Assembly (NCBI GenBank): GCA_024235255.1
Contig: JACKMT010000007.1
Span: 1-64,000 of the forward strand
DNA: 64,000 bases
From: Chromatiaceae bacterium
GTDB taxonomy: Bacteria; Pseudomonadota; Gammaproteobacteria; Chromatiales; Chromatiaceae
Reading direction: 5' to 3'
This document shows positions 36,341 to 44,874 of the stretch, piece by piece. The notes beneath the pieces were generated by a model. It was not told the origin of the DNA, made no database searches, and saw only the letters and a program-made list of their open reading frames with translations. The translations under genes were made by a program, and so were the position numbers. Position 1 is the first letter of the stretch. The number at the start of each line of letters is the position of its first letter.

Positions 36341-36742
36341 TCATGAACTGCTCCGTCGCATGCGCCAAAAGAGCGCACCGGCGATGCAGAACACCACACC
36401 CAGCGCAAAAAATATCAGGCTCATGAGATTGATCTCACCCTTGCTTATTGAGAACCAGAGCGATAATCCTGCCGTCGCTACGCCTACAATCGATGCATTC
36501 AGAACAACCCGGTTGAGTGCAATCGATGCTGTAACAAAACCACCTGCAACCATTACCACAAAGTAACCGCCAAATCCGACCAGATAGGGGAGTGTATTTA
36601 TCACGCCGGAATAGTCCGGATAGTTCCGGTTTAACTCCATCTGCCGGACAATGACCGAAGTAAAGGCCAGTTGCATTATCAGGCCCAGTACGATCACCAC
36701 CGCGATACCCGCGGACAACGCCTTCCAGTTGATCATTGACAA
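36341..36742 (-). CDS. Small four-helix membrane protein, unknown function
   Basis: A 133-residue protein with four predicted transmembrane helices (about 10-32, 48-70, 77-98 and 105-125) and a short basic C-terminus (RMRRSSS). I do not recognise the family; the pattern resembles small integral membrane proteins of the TIGR04086 type only in outline. It precedes the aldolase gene by 30 nt on the same strand. The divergent neighbour is the alkyltransferase-like gene. Confidence 0.7.
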   Translation of the reverse strand: MSMINWKALSAGIAVVIVLGLIMQLAFTSVIVRQMELNRNYPDYSGVINTLPYLVGFGGYFVVMVAGGFVTASIALNRVVLNASIVGVATAGLSLWFSISKGEINLMSLIFFALGVVFCIAGALFWRMRRSSS

Positions 36743-36811
36743 GGCCTCCGAATCGGTCTATTCACAAATTGACACCGGCGCCAGCCTCGGCATGATGTTG
36801 TCAATTGCGAT

Positions 36812-37150
36812 ATGCACAACGCAAACTACCAAAAAATATGGAAGGTTGTCACGCTGATACCGAAAGGAGCGGTAGCCAGTTACGGCCAGGTTGCCGACCT
36901 CGCTGGTCTGCCGGGGAGAGCGCGGCTGGTCAGCCGGGCGCTGCGCGCTGCGCCGGATGCAGCAGCGCTGCCCTGGCATCGCGTGGTCAATGCGCAGCGG
37001 CGGATTTCGTTTCCGTTTGCCAGCTCCGGTTACCTCAGGCAGAAAGAGCTGCTAGTGAGCGAAGGCATACGCTTCGCCGGCCGCACCGTCGACAGGCAGC
37101 AGTTGTGGCGGCCGGATCTGGCGCTGCTGTTGTGGGGGCTCGACGGCTGA
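36812..37150 (+). CDS. Alkyltransferase-like protein (ATL)
   Basis: A 112-residue protein with the DNA-binding fold of O6-alkylguanine-DNA alkyltransferase: SYGQVADLAG, then ARLVSRAL with the arginine finger, then PWHRVVNAQRRIS. The reactive Cys of the PCHRV motif is replaced by Trp (W55), as in E. coli YbaZ. Such proteins cannot take up the alkyl group; they bind O6-alkylguanine and pass the lesion to nucleotide excision repair. The protein has the short length normal for ATLs. No repair gene is adjacent. Confidence 0.93.
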   Translation: MHNANYQKIWKVVTLIPKGAVASYGQVADLAGLPGRARLVSRALRAAPDAAALPWHRVVNAQRRISFPFASSGYLRQKELLVSEGIRFAGRTVDRQQLWRPDLALLLWGLDG

Positions 37151-37185
37151 ACCGCAAGCCGTTGCCCGGTTCGACCGAATAGCGA

Positions 37186-37392
37186 TTATTTGAGTGCCGC
37201 TTTATAACCTGCAGATTCCACCGCTTTAATCAGCTCGCTACTGCCGCAGCTACCGCTTACACTGGCCGCACCCGGTTCGAGGGTTACCTCGACGCTCTCC
37301 ACGCCCGGTACCGATTCGAGTGCCTTGGTGGCTCGCTTTACGCAGTGTTGGCAGGTCATCCCTTGGATCTCCAATTCAATCGTTGCCGGCAT
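37186..37392 (-). CDS. copZ: Heavy-metal-associated copper chaperone, CopZ-like
   Basis: A 68-residue single HMA domain with the metal-binding motif GMTCQHCVKRA (two Cys). It is a ferredoxin-like fold that carries Cu(I) to the ATPase. The final Tyr-Lys region (AGYKAALK) is normal for the family. The start overlaps the last 17 bases of the copper ATPase gene, so translation is coupled and the pair form one operon in the order ATPase then chaperone. Confidence 0.92.
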   Translation of the reverse strand: MPATIELEIQGMTCQHCVKRATKALESVPGVESVEVTLEPGAASVSGSCGSSELIKAVESAGYKAALK

Positions 37393-39946
37393 TTTTATCT
37401 CCTATGGTTTTAAAAAAACGCAGTCGGTTGGCATTGGTCACGACGGTTACCGAAGAGAGCGCCATGGCGGCACTGGCGAACATCGGTTCCAGCAGCCAGC
37501 CGGTCAGCGGATAGAAGAGTCCGGCCGCCAACGGTATGCCGATGACATTATAGAAAAACGCGCCGAACAGATTCTGCTTTATATTACGTAATGTGGCGCG
37601 GGATATCGCCACCGCTGTTTCAACATTTGCCAGCGAATCGCCGGCCAGCGTGATGTCCGCGTTGCCGATCGCCACATCGGTGCCGCTGCCGATGGCGAAA
37701 CCTATATCCGCCTGCGCCAATGCAGGCGCATCGTTGACGCCATCACCCACCATTCCGACCTTGTGCCCCTGCAGCTGCAGCTGCTTCACGATTTTCAGTT
37801 TCTCTTCCGGTAGCAGCTCGCTGTGCACTTCCGCTATCCCGAGCGCAGCGGCGACTGCCTCAGCAGTGGCGCGATTGTCGCCCGTGCACATGACCAGGTG
37901 TACGCCCAGCCGCTGCATAGCACGCACCGCATCCGCGGAATCGGCGCGTAGCGGATCGTTTAACGCCAACAGTCCCAACACGCCGCCGGCATCCGCCAGC
38001 CACACCGGCGTCCCACCTTGCTGTGCCAGCTGTCCGGATGCTGCTACCAGATCCGGCGGTGCCGTTAGCCCCTTTTCCTGCAGATAACTCAGGTTGCCGA
38101 GATAGTAGTCTGAACCATCAACCGCGCCGGCTATGCCTCTTCCCGCTTCCGACTGAAAGCCGTCAACCGGAAGAAAAGCGGTGCCTTGCGCCTCCGCATG
38201 CCGGACAATTGCCTCTCCCAACGGGTGTTCAGACGCCAGTTCCAGACTGGCCGCAACCTGCAGCAATCGCTGCGGCAACACCCCTTCGGCCGGCAGCAGC
38301 CCGGTCAGTTCCGGTGCCCCCTGGGTGAGCGTGCCGGTCTTATCCACCACCAGCGAGTCCAATGCACTCGCACCCTGCAGCGCATCGCTGTTGCGAATCA
38401 GAATATTGAGTTGTGCCGCACGTCCGGTTCCCATCATGATCGCGATGGGCGTCGCCAGACCCAGCGCACAGGGGCAGGCGATCACAAGTACCGCAATGCC
38501 CGCGGTCAATGCATACGCCAGCACCGGCTCCGGTCCCAATAGATACCAGGTAACAAATGTAATCAGCGAGATGGCAATGACCACCGGAACAAACACTGCC
38601 GAGACCCGGTCAACCAGCCTGGCGATGGGCGGCTTGCTCAATTGGGCGTGTTTCACCATGGCAATGATATGGGCCAGCGTGGTCTCTTCGCCGACTCTGG
38701 TGACTTCAAACAGGAAGGTTCCCGAACGATTGATGGTGCCGCCGGTCACTTCGCTCCCCGCTGCCACCGATACCGGCACCGGTTCTCCGCTCAGCATTGA
38801 CTCATCGATACTGGAGTTTCCCTGCACCACTTTGCCATCGATCGGCACGGTCTCGCCGGGCCTTACCCGGATCAGGTCGCCGGGCTGCAACAGCGAGACC
38901 GGCAAGAGCGCTTCACCTCGTCCACGCACCACCGATGCGACCTTCGGCGCCAGCTTCACCAATGATCCGATCGCCTCGCTGGTGGTGCGCTTCGCCCGCG
39001 TTTCCAACGCCTTGCCGAACTGTAGGAAAGCAAGAATCATAACCGCCGCATCGAGGTAGAGATGACGTCCGCCGCCGGGTATAAAGTCCGGGTTGACAAT
39101 CAGAATGACAGATGAGAGCCAGGCGGCAGAGGTGCCCAAAGCCACCAATGTATCCATATTCGCCGACAGGTGCCGCGCGAGACGCAAAGCAGTCAGATAA
39201 AAATTTCTGCCGCTGAACCACATGGTGAACAGCGTCAGGATTGCGATCAAACCCCACCACAGTTGACCGTCGAATCCCAGCCAAGAGTGCTTTGCGGTCA
39301 GCTCCGGCAGCAGCCCCGCCATCTCCCCGGCCATCAGCGACGCTCCCACCGAACCGGCCAGCAACGCACGCTGCCAGGCAGCATGAATTTCGGCTTTTGC
39401 CGCCAGTGCCTGTTCAGCATAGGGGTCGACAAAGCTCTCCTCCAACTCAGCTGTCAGCTCCGCAGCACGCAGCCGCAATAACAGATCAGCCGGGTGATCG
39501 ACGGTCTCGATGCGCAGCTTCGGCCAATGCAGTTCGAATCCCGAATGTGTGGTGTCGGTCTCGATAAACTGCTCCAGCTTATTCCGTTCCTGCGCAGGAT
39601 CACCGCTGAACACCAGCCTGAAAGAACCCGCTGTCCGCTGACCGGGTTTTAATGCTTCCGCCTCGTACCCCTCGTCAACAATAGCCTCGATAACCTGTCC
39701 GATCTCCCCACCGACAACCCGTGCACTCTGTTCGACCAGATCCACGGCTGTTTCGGTCACGCCGGAGACCGAGCATATCGCCCGCTCCACCGCTCCCACA
39801 CAGTGGGTACAACTCATACCTGAAATTTTCAACCAGTATACCGGTGGGTCTGCCGGATTGCTGTTTACGGTGGAGGAGCCTTGGGAACGTCTACTGTCCG
39901 AGTCGATCTGGAGATTGGCAATGGTTGGTTTCATCTCACTGTTCAA
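37376..39946 (-). CDS. copA: Copper-exporting P1B-type ATPase
   Basis: An 856-residue Cu(I) pump. One HMA domain (GMSCTHC, C46/C49) is followed by a second, degenerate HMA-like region with no CxxC (about 105-165). Eight transmembrane helices come next, with the CPC motif in VIACPCALGLATP, the phosphorylated Asp in DKTGTLTQG, the SEHPLGEAI nucleotide-binding motif, and GDGVNDAPAL. It exports copper from the cytoplasm. The second domain without cysteines has presumably lost metal binding. No CueR-type regulator gene is adjacent. Confidence 0.95.
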   Translation of the reverse strand: MNSEMKPTIANLQIDSDSRRSQGSSTVNSNPADPPVYWLKISGMSCTHCVGAVERAICSVSGVTETAVDLVEQSARVVGGEIGQVIEAIVDEGYEAEALKPGQRTAGSFRLVFSGDPAQERNKLEQFIETDTTHSGFELHWPKLRIETVDHPADLLLRLRAAELTAELEESFVDPYAEQALAAKAEIHAAWQRALLAGSVGASLMAGEMAGLLPELTAKHSWLGFDGQLWWGLIAILTLFTMWFSGRNFYLTALRLARHLSANMDTLVALGTSAAWLSSVILIVNPDFIPGGGRHLYLDAAVMILAFLQFGKALETRAKRTTSEAIGSLVKLAPKVASVVRGRGEALLPVSLLQPGDLIRVRPGETVPIDGKVVQGNSSIDESMLSGEPVPVSVAAGSEVTGGTINRSGTFLFEVTRVGEETTLAHIIAMVKHAQLSKPPIARLVDRVSAVFVPVVIAISLITFVTWYLLGPEPVLAYALTAGIAVLVIACPCALGLATPIAIMMGTGRAAQLNILIRNSDALQGASALDSLVVDKTGTLTQGAPELTGLLPAEGVLPQRLLQVAASLELASEHPLGEAIVRHAEAQGTAFLPVDGFQSEAGRGIAGAVDGSDYYLGNLSYLQEKGLTAPPDLVAASGQLAQQGGTPVWLADAGGVLGLLALNDPLRADSADAVRAMQRLGVHLVMCTGDNRATAEAVAAALGIAEVHSELLPEEKLKIVKQLQLQGHKVGMVGDGVNDAPALAQADIGFAIGSGTDVAIGNADITLAGDSLANVETAVAISRATLRNIKQNLFGAFFYNVIGIPLAAGLFYPLTGWLLEPMFASAAMALSSVTVVTNANRLRFFKTIGDKNAGND

Positions 39947-40076
39947 GCTGCTGCTCGTCGAATATGACTTTTTGAGTCACTGAATCGTCATTGGATAGCC
40001 GAGGGTTGTTTCAGTATTTTAACCCGGATTGGCTGCTTTACACTCGCTTGGACCAGACAAACGTGCAGATGTTTTA

Positions 40077-40703
40077 TCAACGCTCTACGCTTGCCAGTCG
40101 CACTGCAAGCAGGAGAAAAACCGCGCCGGCGATGCGGTTGAGCATTCTCTGCACACGATCCGATTGCCCCACTCTTTGACCGAGCGATCCCGCAATGAAA
40201 CTGATGGCGCCGAATACCATAACTGTGGCGACAATGAAAAGCCCTCCCAGCGAAACGATCTGCAGCGCCACCTGGCCTTTTGCCGGATCGATGAACTGAG
40301 GCAGAAAAGCGAGAAAAAAGATCGACACCTTGGGATTGGTGACATTCATCAATATCCCCCGGCGGTACAACTGCCAGAGTGTACGTCTGCTCTGTTTGTT
40401 CAGTCTGATACTTTTGCTTGTCGCCCTAAACGCTTGCCAGGCAAGCCAGGCAAGGTAACCGGCCCCAACCAGTTTTAGCATGGTGAAGGCATAGGCGGAG
40501 GTTTGCAGGAACGCGGCAATACCGAATGCAACTGCGGCAGTATGCACCATGAGGCCGGTACAGAGGCCGCATACGACAGCAAATCCCGCGCTTTTGCCAT
40601 ACAGTGCAGATTGCGCCAGAACGAAAAGATTATCAGGACCCGGCGCCAAGCCGAGCAGTACGGAAGCAACAAAAAACGGAACTACAGCTTCGAGTCCGAT
40701 CAT
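40077..40703 (-). CDS. LysE/RhtB-family amino-acid exporter
   Basis: A 208-residue inner-membrane exporter with six predicted helices. The family signature GLAPGPDNLFVLAQS lies after the first helix, and MNVTNPKVSIFFLAFLPQF is the conserved segment after the third. Such proteins export lysine, threonine, homoserine or their lactones; the substrate here is not known. I prefer the ATG at 40703 because the terminator of the upstream cold-shock gene occupies 40731-40758; an ATG at 40724 is possible. It lies downstream of the cold-shock gene but with its own transcription unit. Confidence 0.9.
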   Translation of the reverse strand: MIGLEAVVPFFVASVLLGLAPGPDNLFVLAQSALYGKSAGFAVVCGLCTGLMVHTAAVAFGIAAFLQTSAYAFTMLKLVGAGYLAWLAWQAFRATSKSIRLNKQSRRTLWQLYRRGILMNVTNPKVSIFFLAFLPQFIDPAKGQVALQIVSLGGLFIVATVMVFGAISFIAGSLGQRVGQSDRVQRMLNRIAGAVFLLLAVRLASVER

Positions 40704-40730
40704 CGGAAATACCGGAAAAATCATTGTGCA

Positions 40731-40758
40731 GAAAAAAGCCCCGCGCACAGGCGGGGCT
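40731..40758 (-). terminator. Rho-independent terminator of the cold-shock gene
   Basis: Read on the minus strand, an 8-bp GC-rich stem (AGCCCCGC/GCGGGGCT, 6-base loop) is followed directly by six T residues. It lies about 40 nt after the cold-shock stop and just before the LysE start. Confidence 0.9.
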
Positions 40759-40796
40759 GCTTTATCCAGAATATAAACTATCTGGTCAAAGTCGGC

Positions 40797-41000
40797 CTAC
40801 TGTGGAACAACGTTAACCGCGCTAAGTCCTTTGGGTCCATTTTCGGTATCAAAAGTCACTTTTGCACCTTCTGCGAGTGATTTGAATCCGCTGCCCTGAA
40901 TTGCGCTGTAATGCACGAATACATCATCACTTCCGTCTGATGGGGCAATAAAACCAAATCCCTTGCTGTCGTTGAACCATTTTACTGTGCCTGTAGCCAT
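40797..41000 (-). CDS. Cold-shock domain protein, CspA family
   Basis: A 67-residue single cold-shock domain that binds single-stranded RNA and DNA. The RNP1 motif KGFGFI and RNP2 motif VFVHYS are intact, and the protein starts MATGTVKWFND like its relatives. I chose the ATG at 41000 (TAGGT upstream); the in-frame ATG at 41006 has no room for a ribosome site. A strong terminator follows at 40731-40758. The 5' side is a 540-nt gene-free stretch, which could hold a long structured leader as in cspA of E. coli. Confidence 0.96.
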   Translation of the reverse strand: MATGTVKWFNDSKGFGFIAPSDGSDDVFVHYSAIQGSGFKSLAEGAKVTFDTENGPKGLSAVNVVPQ

Positions 41001-41543
41001 TCGCATTACCTAACTATTTCAATATGATTAAACAGTGTATTGATGTTGCAGCCGATCGCTGAGAAATTACGGGAGAAATACTGCGTTGGACTCGCCGGAA
41101 CCACTACAAATATAGACGCAACGCTTTAACCTTATACCATCCGGTTGGAGGATTCCAAGCCTTTTTATTGCTGCATATCTGGCTATTGCAAAGAATTTTT
41201 CCAGTTCGCACCTAACGTCTTCCGGTCGACATTGCACACTTTCAACGATTTTTCAGGAGATAATCTAAAACCTCCGGGCATACACTCCGAGTGCGCACTA
41301 TCTCATCGTACCAACCTATCTGAGTATCATCCCGCAGCATTACTGGGATAATCCCTAAGTTCGATTGGATGATCAATTTCGTGTGAGAAGTTCGTCGATT
41401 GTATCTGCGTTCACCGTGCACGCCGCCGGTATGAACATGCAGCAGTCGGTGGTTGTGATTGATGCAAGGAGTCGTCGTCTGCACCGCATTACCCACCACA
41501 TTGAGCAGCAAAGCGCAAACCGGTATTCGCACCAGGCAGGCAA
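41001..41543. other. Gene-free stretch upstream of cold-shock gene
   Basis: The 543 nt between the cold-shock start and the kinase stop carry no reading frame I can support; a 96-codon frame at 41242-41532 matches no family and has irregular codon use. The half next to the cold-shock gene is A+T-rich and probably contains its promoter and leader. No terminator with a T-run was found for the kinase gene. Confidence 0.5.
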
Positions 41544-43043
41544 CTACACTCCTGCTTCCGGAAGATTCGGTGCTGGTTGTTCCATAGGCAATGTGAAAGT
41601 TATTGTGGCGCCTTTGCCGGGTTCGCTGTGGGCAAAAATGCGTCCTCCCTGTAGCTCGGTAATACGCCGTGCAATGGCCAATCCCAGTCCGGCGTGTTGC
41701 CTGGCCCGGCCGCCGGCGCTGCCCGCCTGGAAAAATGGCTCGAAAATATGCTGCAGATCCTGCGATTGAATACCTTTCCCGCTGTCGCGCACGGCTACCG
41801 ACACATGGCCGCCGGCGGGTTCGACCAGAACGCTGATGATCCCGCTTTCAGGCGTGTGTTCGAATGCATTTTCAATCAGATTCTCCAGCACCCGTTCCGT
41901 CAAACCGATATCTGCACGAACAAACGGAAGTACGCCGGGTGGCAGCATATGCAGCCGTATCTTCTGCCGTTCCGCGCGCAGCTGATATTTCTGTACGACA
42001 TCCTGTATCAGCTCCGCCAATGGGAAAAGTTCGCTCTCGGGCACGGTCTCACGCGCGTCCAGGCTTGCCAGCTGAAAAAGTTCGTTCAACTGTTGTGACA
42101 GCCGCTTACTCTGCCGCAGTGCGATGCCGAGATACTCGTTCTGCTCTTCGCGGCTGAGACGCTCCCCTTTGATGATCAGCGACTCCAGATAGCCTTGCAG
42201 CGAGGTCAGCGGGGTGCGCAGATCGTGGGATACCTGCGCCACCAGACGCCTGCGCAAGCTATCCTGGGTTTTCAGCTGGCCGAGCTGATCCTGAATTCGC
42301 ACCGCCATCTGCTCGAAGTTGATACCCAGGCGATCGACTTCATCCCCCAGCATCCGGTTCGACCCGGTATAGACGGGAAGTGCTTTGAAATCGCTCTGGT
42401 GAAAACGGTCCATCAACATCGAAAGCCGATGCAGGCGGCGTGTCAAGAGGCGGAAAATCAGCAGCCCGGCAATCAGTCCAAAGCCCAGGCTGGCGGCCAC
42501 CGACCAACCGCTCAACCGCAGAAAAAAGCTCTCCCGGACCATCTTGTCAGCAGCCTCGAACTGCTCACCGCGCAGCACGACATAAAGGTAACCTTCAGGA
42601 TGTTCGGCAGACGGCACCTGGGTTACCGAAAATGCCTTCTGCCGGTCATGGCTGCGCGGATCGTCACCCAGCAGAGGCAGTTTTCCCGCCTGCCTGATGA
42701 ACTCCCTTATCGGTTCGAGCGAGACACGGTTTCGCTTCACTTTACCCGGATCCGCTGAATAGGCCAGAATCTTACCTGTCATATCCAGCAGATAAATTTC
42801 GATACTCGGATTGATCACCATGTATTGCGCAAAAGTCTCCTTCAGCGCCATTTGATCAATTCGTCCTTCGGCCACAAGGTTCCTGTCCGCAACCAGATTC
42901 CTGGCCAAATCGCGATTCAGTTTCTGGTTCAACTCATCCATGTAATGAACCGTTGCCGAAGTGCTGATCAGCGCATACAGCAGCCCCACTGCCGCAAACA
43001 GCAACACCAGCACCAGCGCCATTCTTGCATAGAGGGTTTTCAA
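41544..43043 (-). CDS. Sensor histidine kinase
   Basis: A 499-residue kinase. It has transmembrane helix 1 (about 7-27), a periplasmic Cache/PAS-like domain (35-175) with IEIYLLDMTGKILAYS, helix 2 (about 182-205), HAMP, HisKA with LVAQVSHDLRTPLTSLQGYL, and HATPase_c with NLIENAFEHT, DSGKGI and AGLGLAIARRI. The gene starts at TTG (43043); its ribosome site AAGGAG lies seven bases upstream inside the terminal repeat of the 271-bp element that separates it from the regulator gene. Signal unknown; a Met-rich periplasmic protein gene lies upstream of the pair. Confidence 0.93.
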   Translation of the reverse strand: MKTLYARMALVLVLLFAAVGLLYALISTSATVHYMDELNQKLNRDLARNLVADRNLVAEGRIDQMALKETFAQYMVINPSIEIYLLDMTGKILAYSADPGKVKRNRVSLEPIREFIRQAGKLPLLGDDPRSHDRQKAFSVTQVPSAEHPEGYLYVVLRGEQFEAADKMVRESFFLRLSGWSVAASLGFGLIAGLLIFRLLTRRLHRLSMLMDRFHQSDFKALPVYTGSNRMLGDEVDRLGINFEQMAVRIQDQLGQLKTQDSLRRRLVAQVSHDLRTPLTSLQGYLESLIIKGERLSREEQNEYLGIALRQSKRLSQQLNELFQLASLDARETVPESELFPLAELIQDVVQKYQLRAERQKIRLHMLPPGVLPFVRADIGLTERVLENLIENAFEHTPESGIISVLVEPAGGHVSVAVRDSGKGIQSQDLQHIFEPFFQAGSAGGRARQHAGLGLAIARRITELQGGRIFAHSEPGKGATITFTLPMEQPAPNLPEAGV

Positions 43044-43044
43044 G

Positions 43045-43315
43045 CTAGTACTCCTTCAAGGTGATAATTACGGGTTCAGCATCCCCATGTGGTTTTCCAG
43101 CAAGGCGCAGTACGCAGGCAAGGGTGGGTCTCCTTGGCAAGTACTGCAACGCCGCTGGGGAGCCACATGGGGATGCCCTCTGGGTGAGCTTGTCGGCGTT
43201 CATGGCGGTGTTACGCCTCTTGGCAAGGGAAACTGCCATTCCCTGCGAGGCGCGCCTTGCCCTGAACGCCGACAAGCTCGCTGCAGCCGCAATTATCACC
43301 TTGAAGGAGTACTAG
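43045..43315. repeat. 271-bp MITE-like element with cloverleaf folding potential
   Basis: Perfect 25-bp terminal inverted repeats (43045-43069 and 43291-43315, core CTCCTTCAAGGTGATAATT) enclose two further hairpins: one with perfect 14-bp base arms at 43079-43092/43163-43176 and one with perfect 17-bp arms at 43186-43202/43263-43279. It carries no transposase. It lies between a regulator and a kinase gene: its right end contains the TAG stop of the regulator and its left end, read on the minus strand, carries AAGGAG, the kinase ribosome site. A 61-bp relative is at 13871-13931. I read it as a non-autonomous mobile element that has become part of the operon. Confidence 0.85.
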
Positions 43316-44016
43316 GTTTCGGCAAATTTGTAGCCGACTCCCCAAACCGTAAGAATATATTTGGGGTCGGCTGCATTCTTCTCGATCTTCGCACGCAGCC
43401 GGTTGATATGGGTATTGACGGTGTGCTCGTAACCTTCGTGATTGTAACCCCACACCTGATCCAGCAGTTGCGTCCGGCTGTAGACACGACCGGGATTGCG
43501 CGCGAAGCAGGCAAGCAGATCGAACTCCCGTGCGGTCAGCTCCACTTCCCTTCCGGCAATGGAGACCCGGTGCTTGGACTGATCGATCAGGAGATCTCCA
43601 CAGCGGATCAACTCGTTTCCGACATCAGGAAGATGCGATGGCGAAAGTGCATCGACCCGTCTGAACAGCGCTTTGATCCTGGCCATCAGCTCGTGAATGC
43701 TGAACGGCTTGGTAAGATAGTCGTCGGCACCCATCTCCAGTCCGAGCACGCGATCCAGTTCGGACGACTTTGCCGTCAGCATCAGAATCGGTACGTAAGA
43801 CTCCCCCGAACGCAGTTCACGGCAAACAGAGATGCCGTCCTTGCCGGGCAGCATCAGGTCGAGCACCACCAGATCATAATTGCCGCTTCTGAAACGACTG
43901 ACCCCCTCGATGCCATCGGCCGCGAGGTCTGCCTCGCAGTCAATATCGCGCACATGCATCTGCACCAGACGTGCGATGTCGGGGTCATCCTCAATAATCA
44001 AAATCCTGTGTGTCAT
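43312..44016 (-). CDS. OmpR-family response regulator
   Basis: A 234-residue regulator. The receiver has D53 in VVLDLMLPG, the acidic D10/D11 pair and YLTKPF. The winged helix ends with YEHTVNTHINRLRAKIE and WGVGYKF. I chose the ATG at 44016, where the receiver begins; an upstream in-frame start at 44148 would add 44 residues without family match. A TATACT box ends seven bases before this ATG, so the message may be leaderless. The stop codon TAG lies within the end of the 271-bp element. It pairs with the downstream kinase. Confidence 0.93.
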   Translation of the reverse strand: MTHRILIIEDDPDIARLVQMHVRDIDCEADLAADGIEGVSRFRSGNYDLVVLDLMLPGKDGISVCRELRSGESYVPILMLTAKSSELDRVLGLEMGADDYLTKPFSIHELMARIKALFRRVDALSPSHLPDVGNELIRCGDLLIDQSKHRVSIAGREVELTAREFDLLACFARNPGRVYSRTQLLDQVWGYNHEGYEHTVNTHINRLRAKIEKNAADPKYILTVWGVGYKFAET

Positions 44017-44153
44017 TGCTGCTAGTATAAAGCGTTGCACCGGCTGGTTGGGTTGTAATTCAATCTCCGTTCGCTCAGGCAGATACTCCGCACCCGCCGG
44101 AATGTTGTCAACCCCGACTGGCAGCAGCGGCAATCGATGCCCGCTCACTCCAA

Positions 44154-44177
44154 CCCTCTCCCCCGAAAGGGAGAGGG
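44154..44177. terminator. CCCTCTCCC/GGGAGAGGG hairpin
   Basis: Perfect 9-bp arms (44154-44162 and 44169-44177) with a CCGAAA loop. This is a very common dispersed palindrome in proteobacteria. It sits between the Met-rich protein gene (ends 44285) and the regulator start (44016) and could separate their transcripts; no T-run follows on the minus strand. Confidence 0.5.
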
Positions 44178-44284
44178 GGGTTCTCTCTTCCCGTTAAAGC
44201 CGGGGTATTTTCAGATCGCGTATTTAAGACTTTAACTCCATCGGCCGGAGGCAAAAGCCACCCACGCCGGCAACTCGGCAGATG

Positions 44285-44620
44285 CTATTTTTTCATACTC
44301 TCCTGCATCATCCCTTTGTCATCTTTCATCATCTCCTTGCCCTCCTCCATCATCCCTTTCTCGTCTTTCATCATCTCCTTGCCCTCCTGCATCATCCCCT
44401 TGTCCTCCTTCATCATCATTTTTTCATCCTTCATTTCTGCTTTTTCCATCATGCCCTCGCCGGATTTCATAGCCGACTCCTTCATCATCGAATCGGCGCC
44501 GGCCGCAGCGGCGAACGCCAGGGAAGCAGAGAGCAGAATCGTCGCAAGCACTCTGCCGGAGTGGCGGATTTCAAAACGTGTAACGGAAGCTGCGGAATGT
44601 GTATCGGCTCGTTTAGTCAT
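44285..44620 (-). CDS. Met/Lys/Glu-rich repeat protein, probably periplasmic
   Basis: A 111-residue protein. Basic residues precede a hydrophobic segment (LATILLSASLAFAAAAGA) that looks like a signal peptide. The rest is almost only Met, Lys, Glu, Asp and Gly, with 14-residue repeats of the form KGMMQEGKEMMKDE (42-nt DNA units starting at 44306, 44348 and 44390). MM and MxxM clusters outside the cytoplasm often bind Cu(I) or Ag(I); that role is inferred. I chose the ATG at 44620 because GGAGAG lies about six bases upstream. The regulator-kinase genes follow, and a link with metal sensing is possible. Confidence 0.8.
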   Translation of the reverse strand: MTKRADTHSAASVTRFEIRHSGRVLATILLSASLAFAAAAGADSMMKESAMKSGEGMMEKAEMKDEKMMMKEDKGMMQEGKEMMKDEKGMMEEGKEMMKDDKGMMQESMKK

Positions 44621-44874
44621 GGTAACTCTCCAAAAGTTTTTTAATTCGTGGAAGCGACATGCTTCGAACGCTATCTGACAATGAATAGATCCGCGGAGAG
44701 TCACGAAATCTTAACAATTCTATAAAATCCCGAGTTTGATAAACTCCCCCCCCCTGTTTTTACACCGCACCCCGCGGTGCGAGTGTTATGATGTGGCCAT
44801 CGCATCCGGTATAAACGTTCGCAGCAACATTTCCACCAGATTGAAGCCGAGCGGTATTTTTTGAGACTCTGACT

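Noticed and set aside
40731..40758. Use of the upstream start of the LysE gene (40748)
   Set aside because: It would lie inside the terminator hairpin of the cold-shock gene and before the family's usual first helix.
41242..41532. 96-codon minus-strand frame upstream of the cold-shock gene
   Set aside because: No family match, no ribosome site and composition unlike the neighbouring genes.
43061..43315. Mirror-image 84-codon frames on both strands of the 271-bp element, both ending IITLKEY
   Set aside because: They arise from the terminal inverted repeats and have no family match; the element is non-coding.
44300..44410. Regular 42-nt tandem units that might suggest a CRISPR array
   Set aside because: The units have no unique spacers and encode a 14-residue Met-rich protein repeat in frame.
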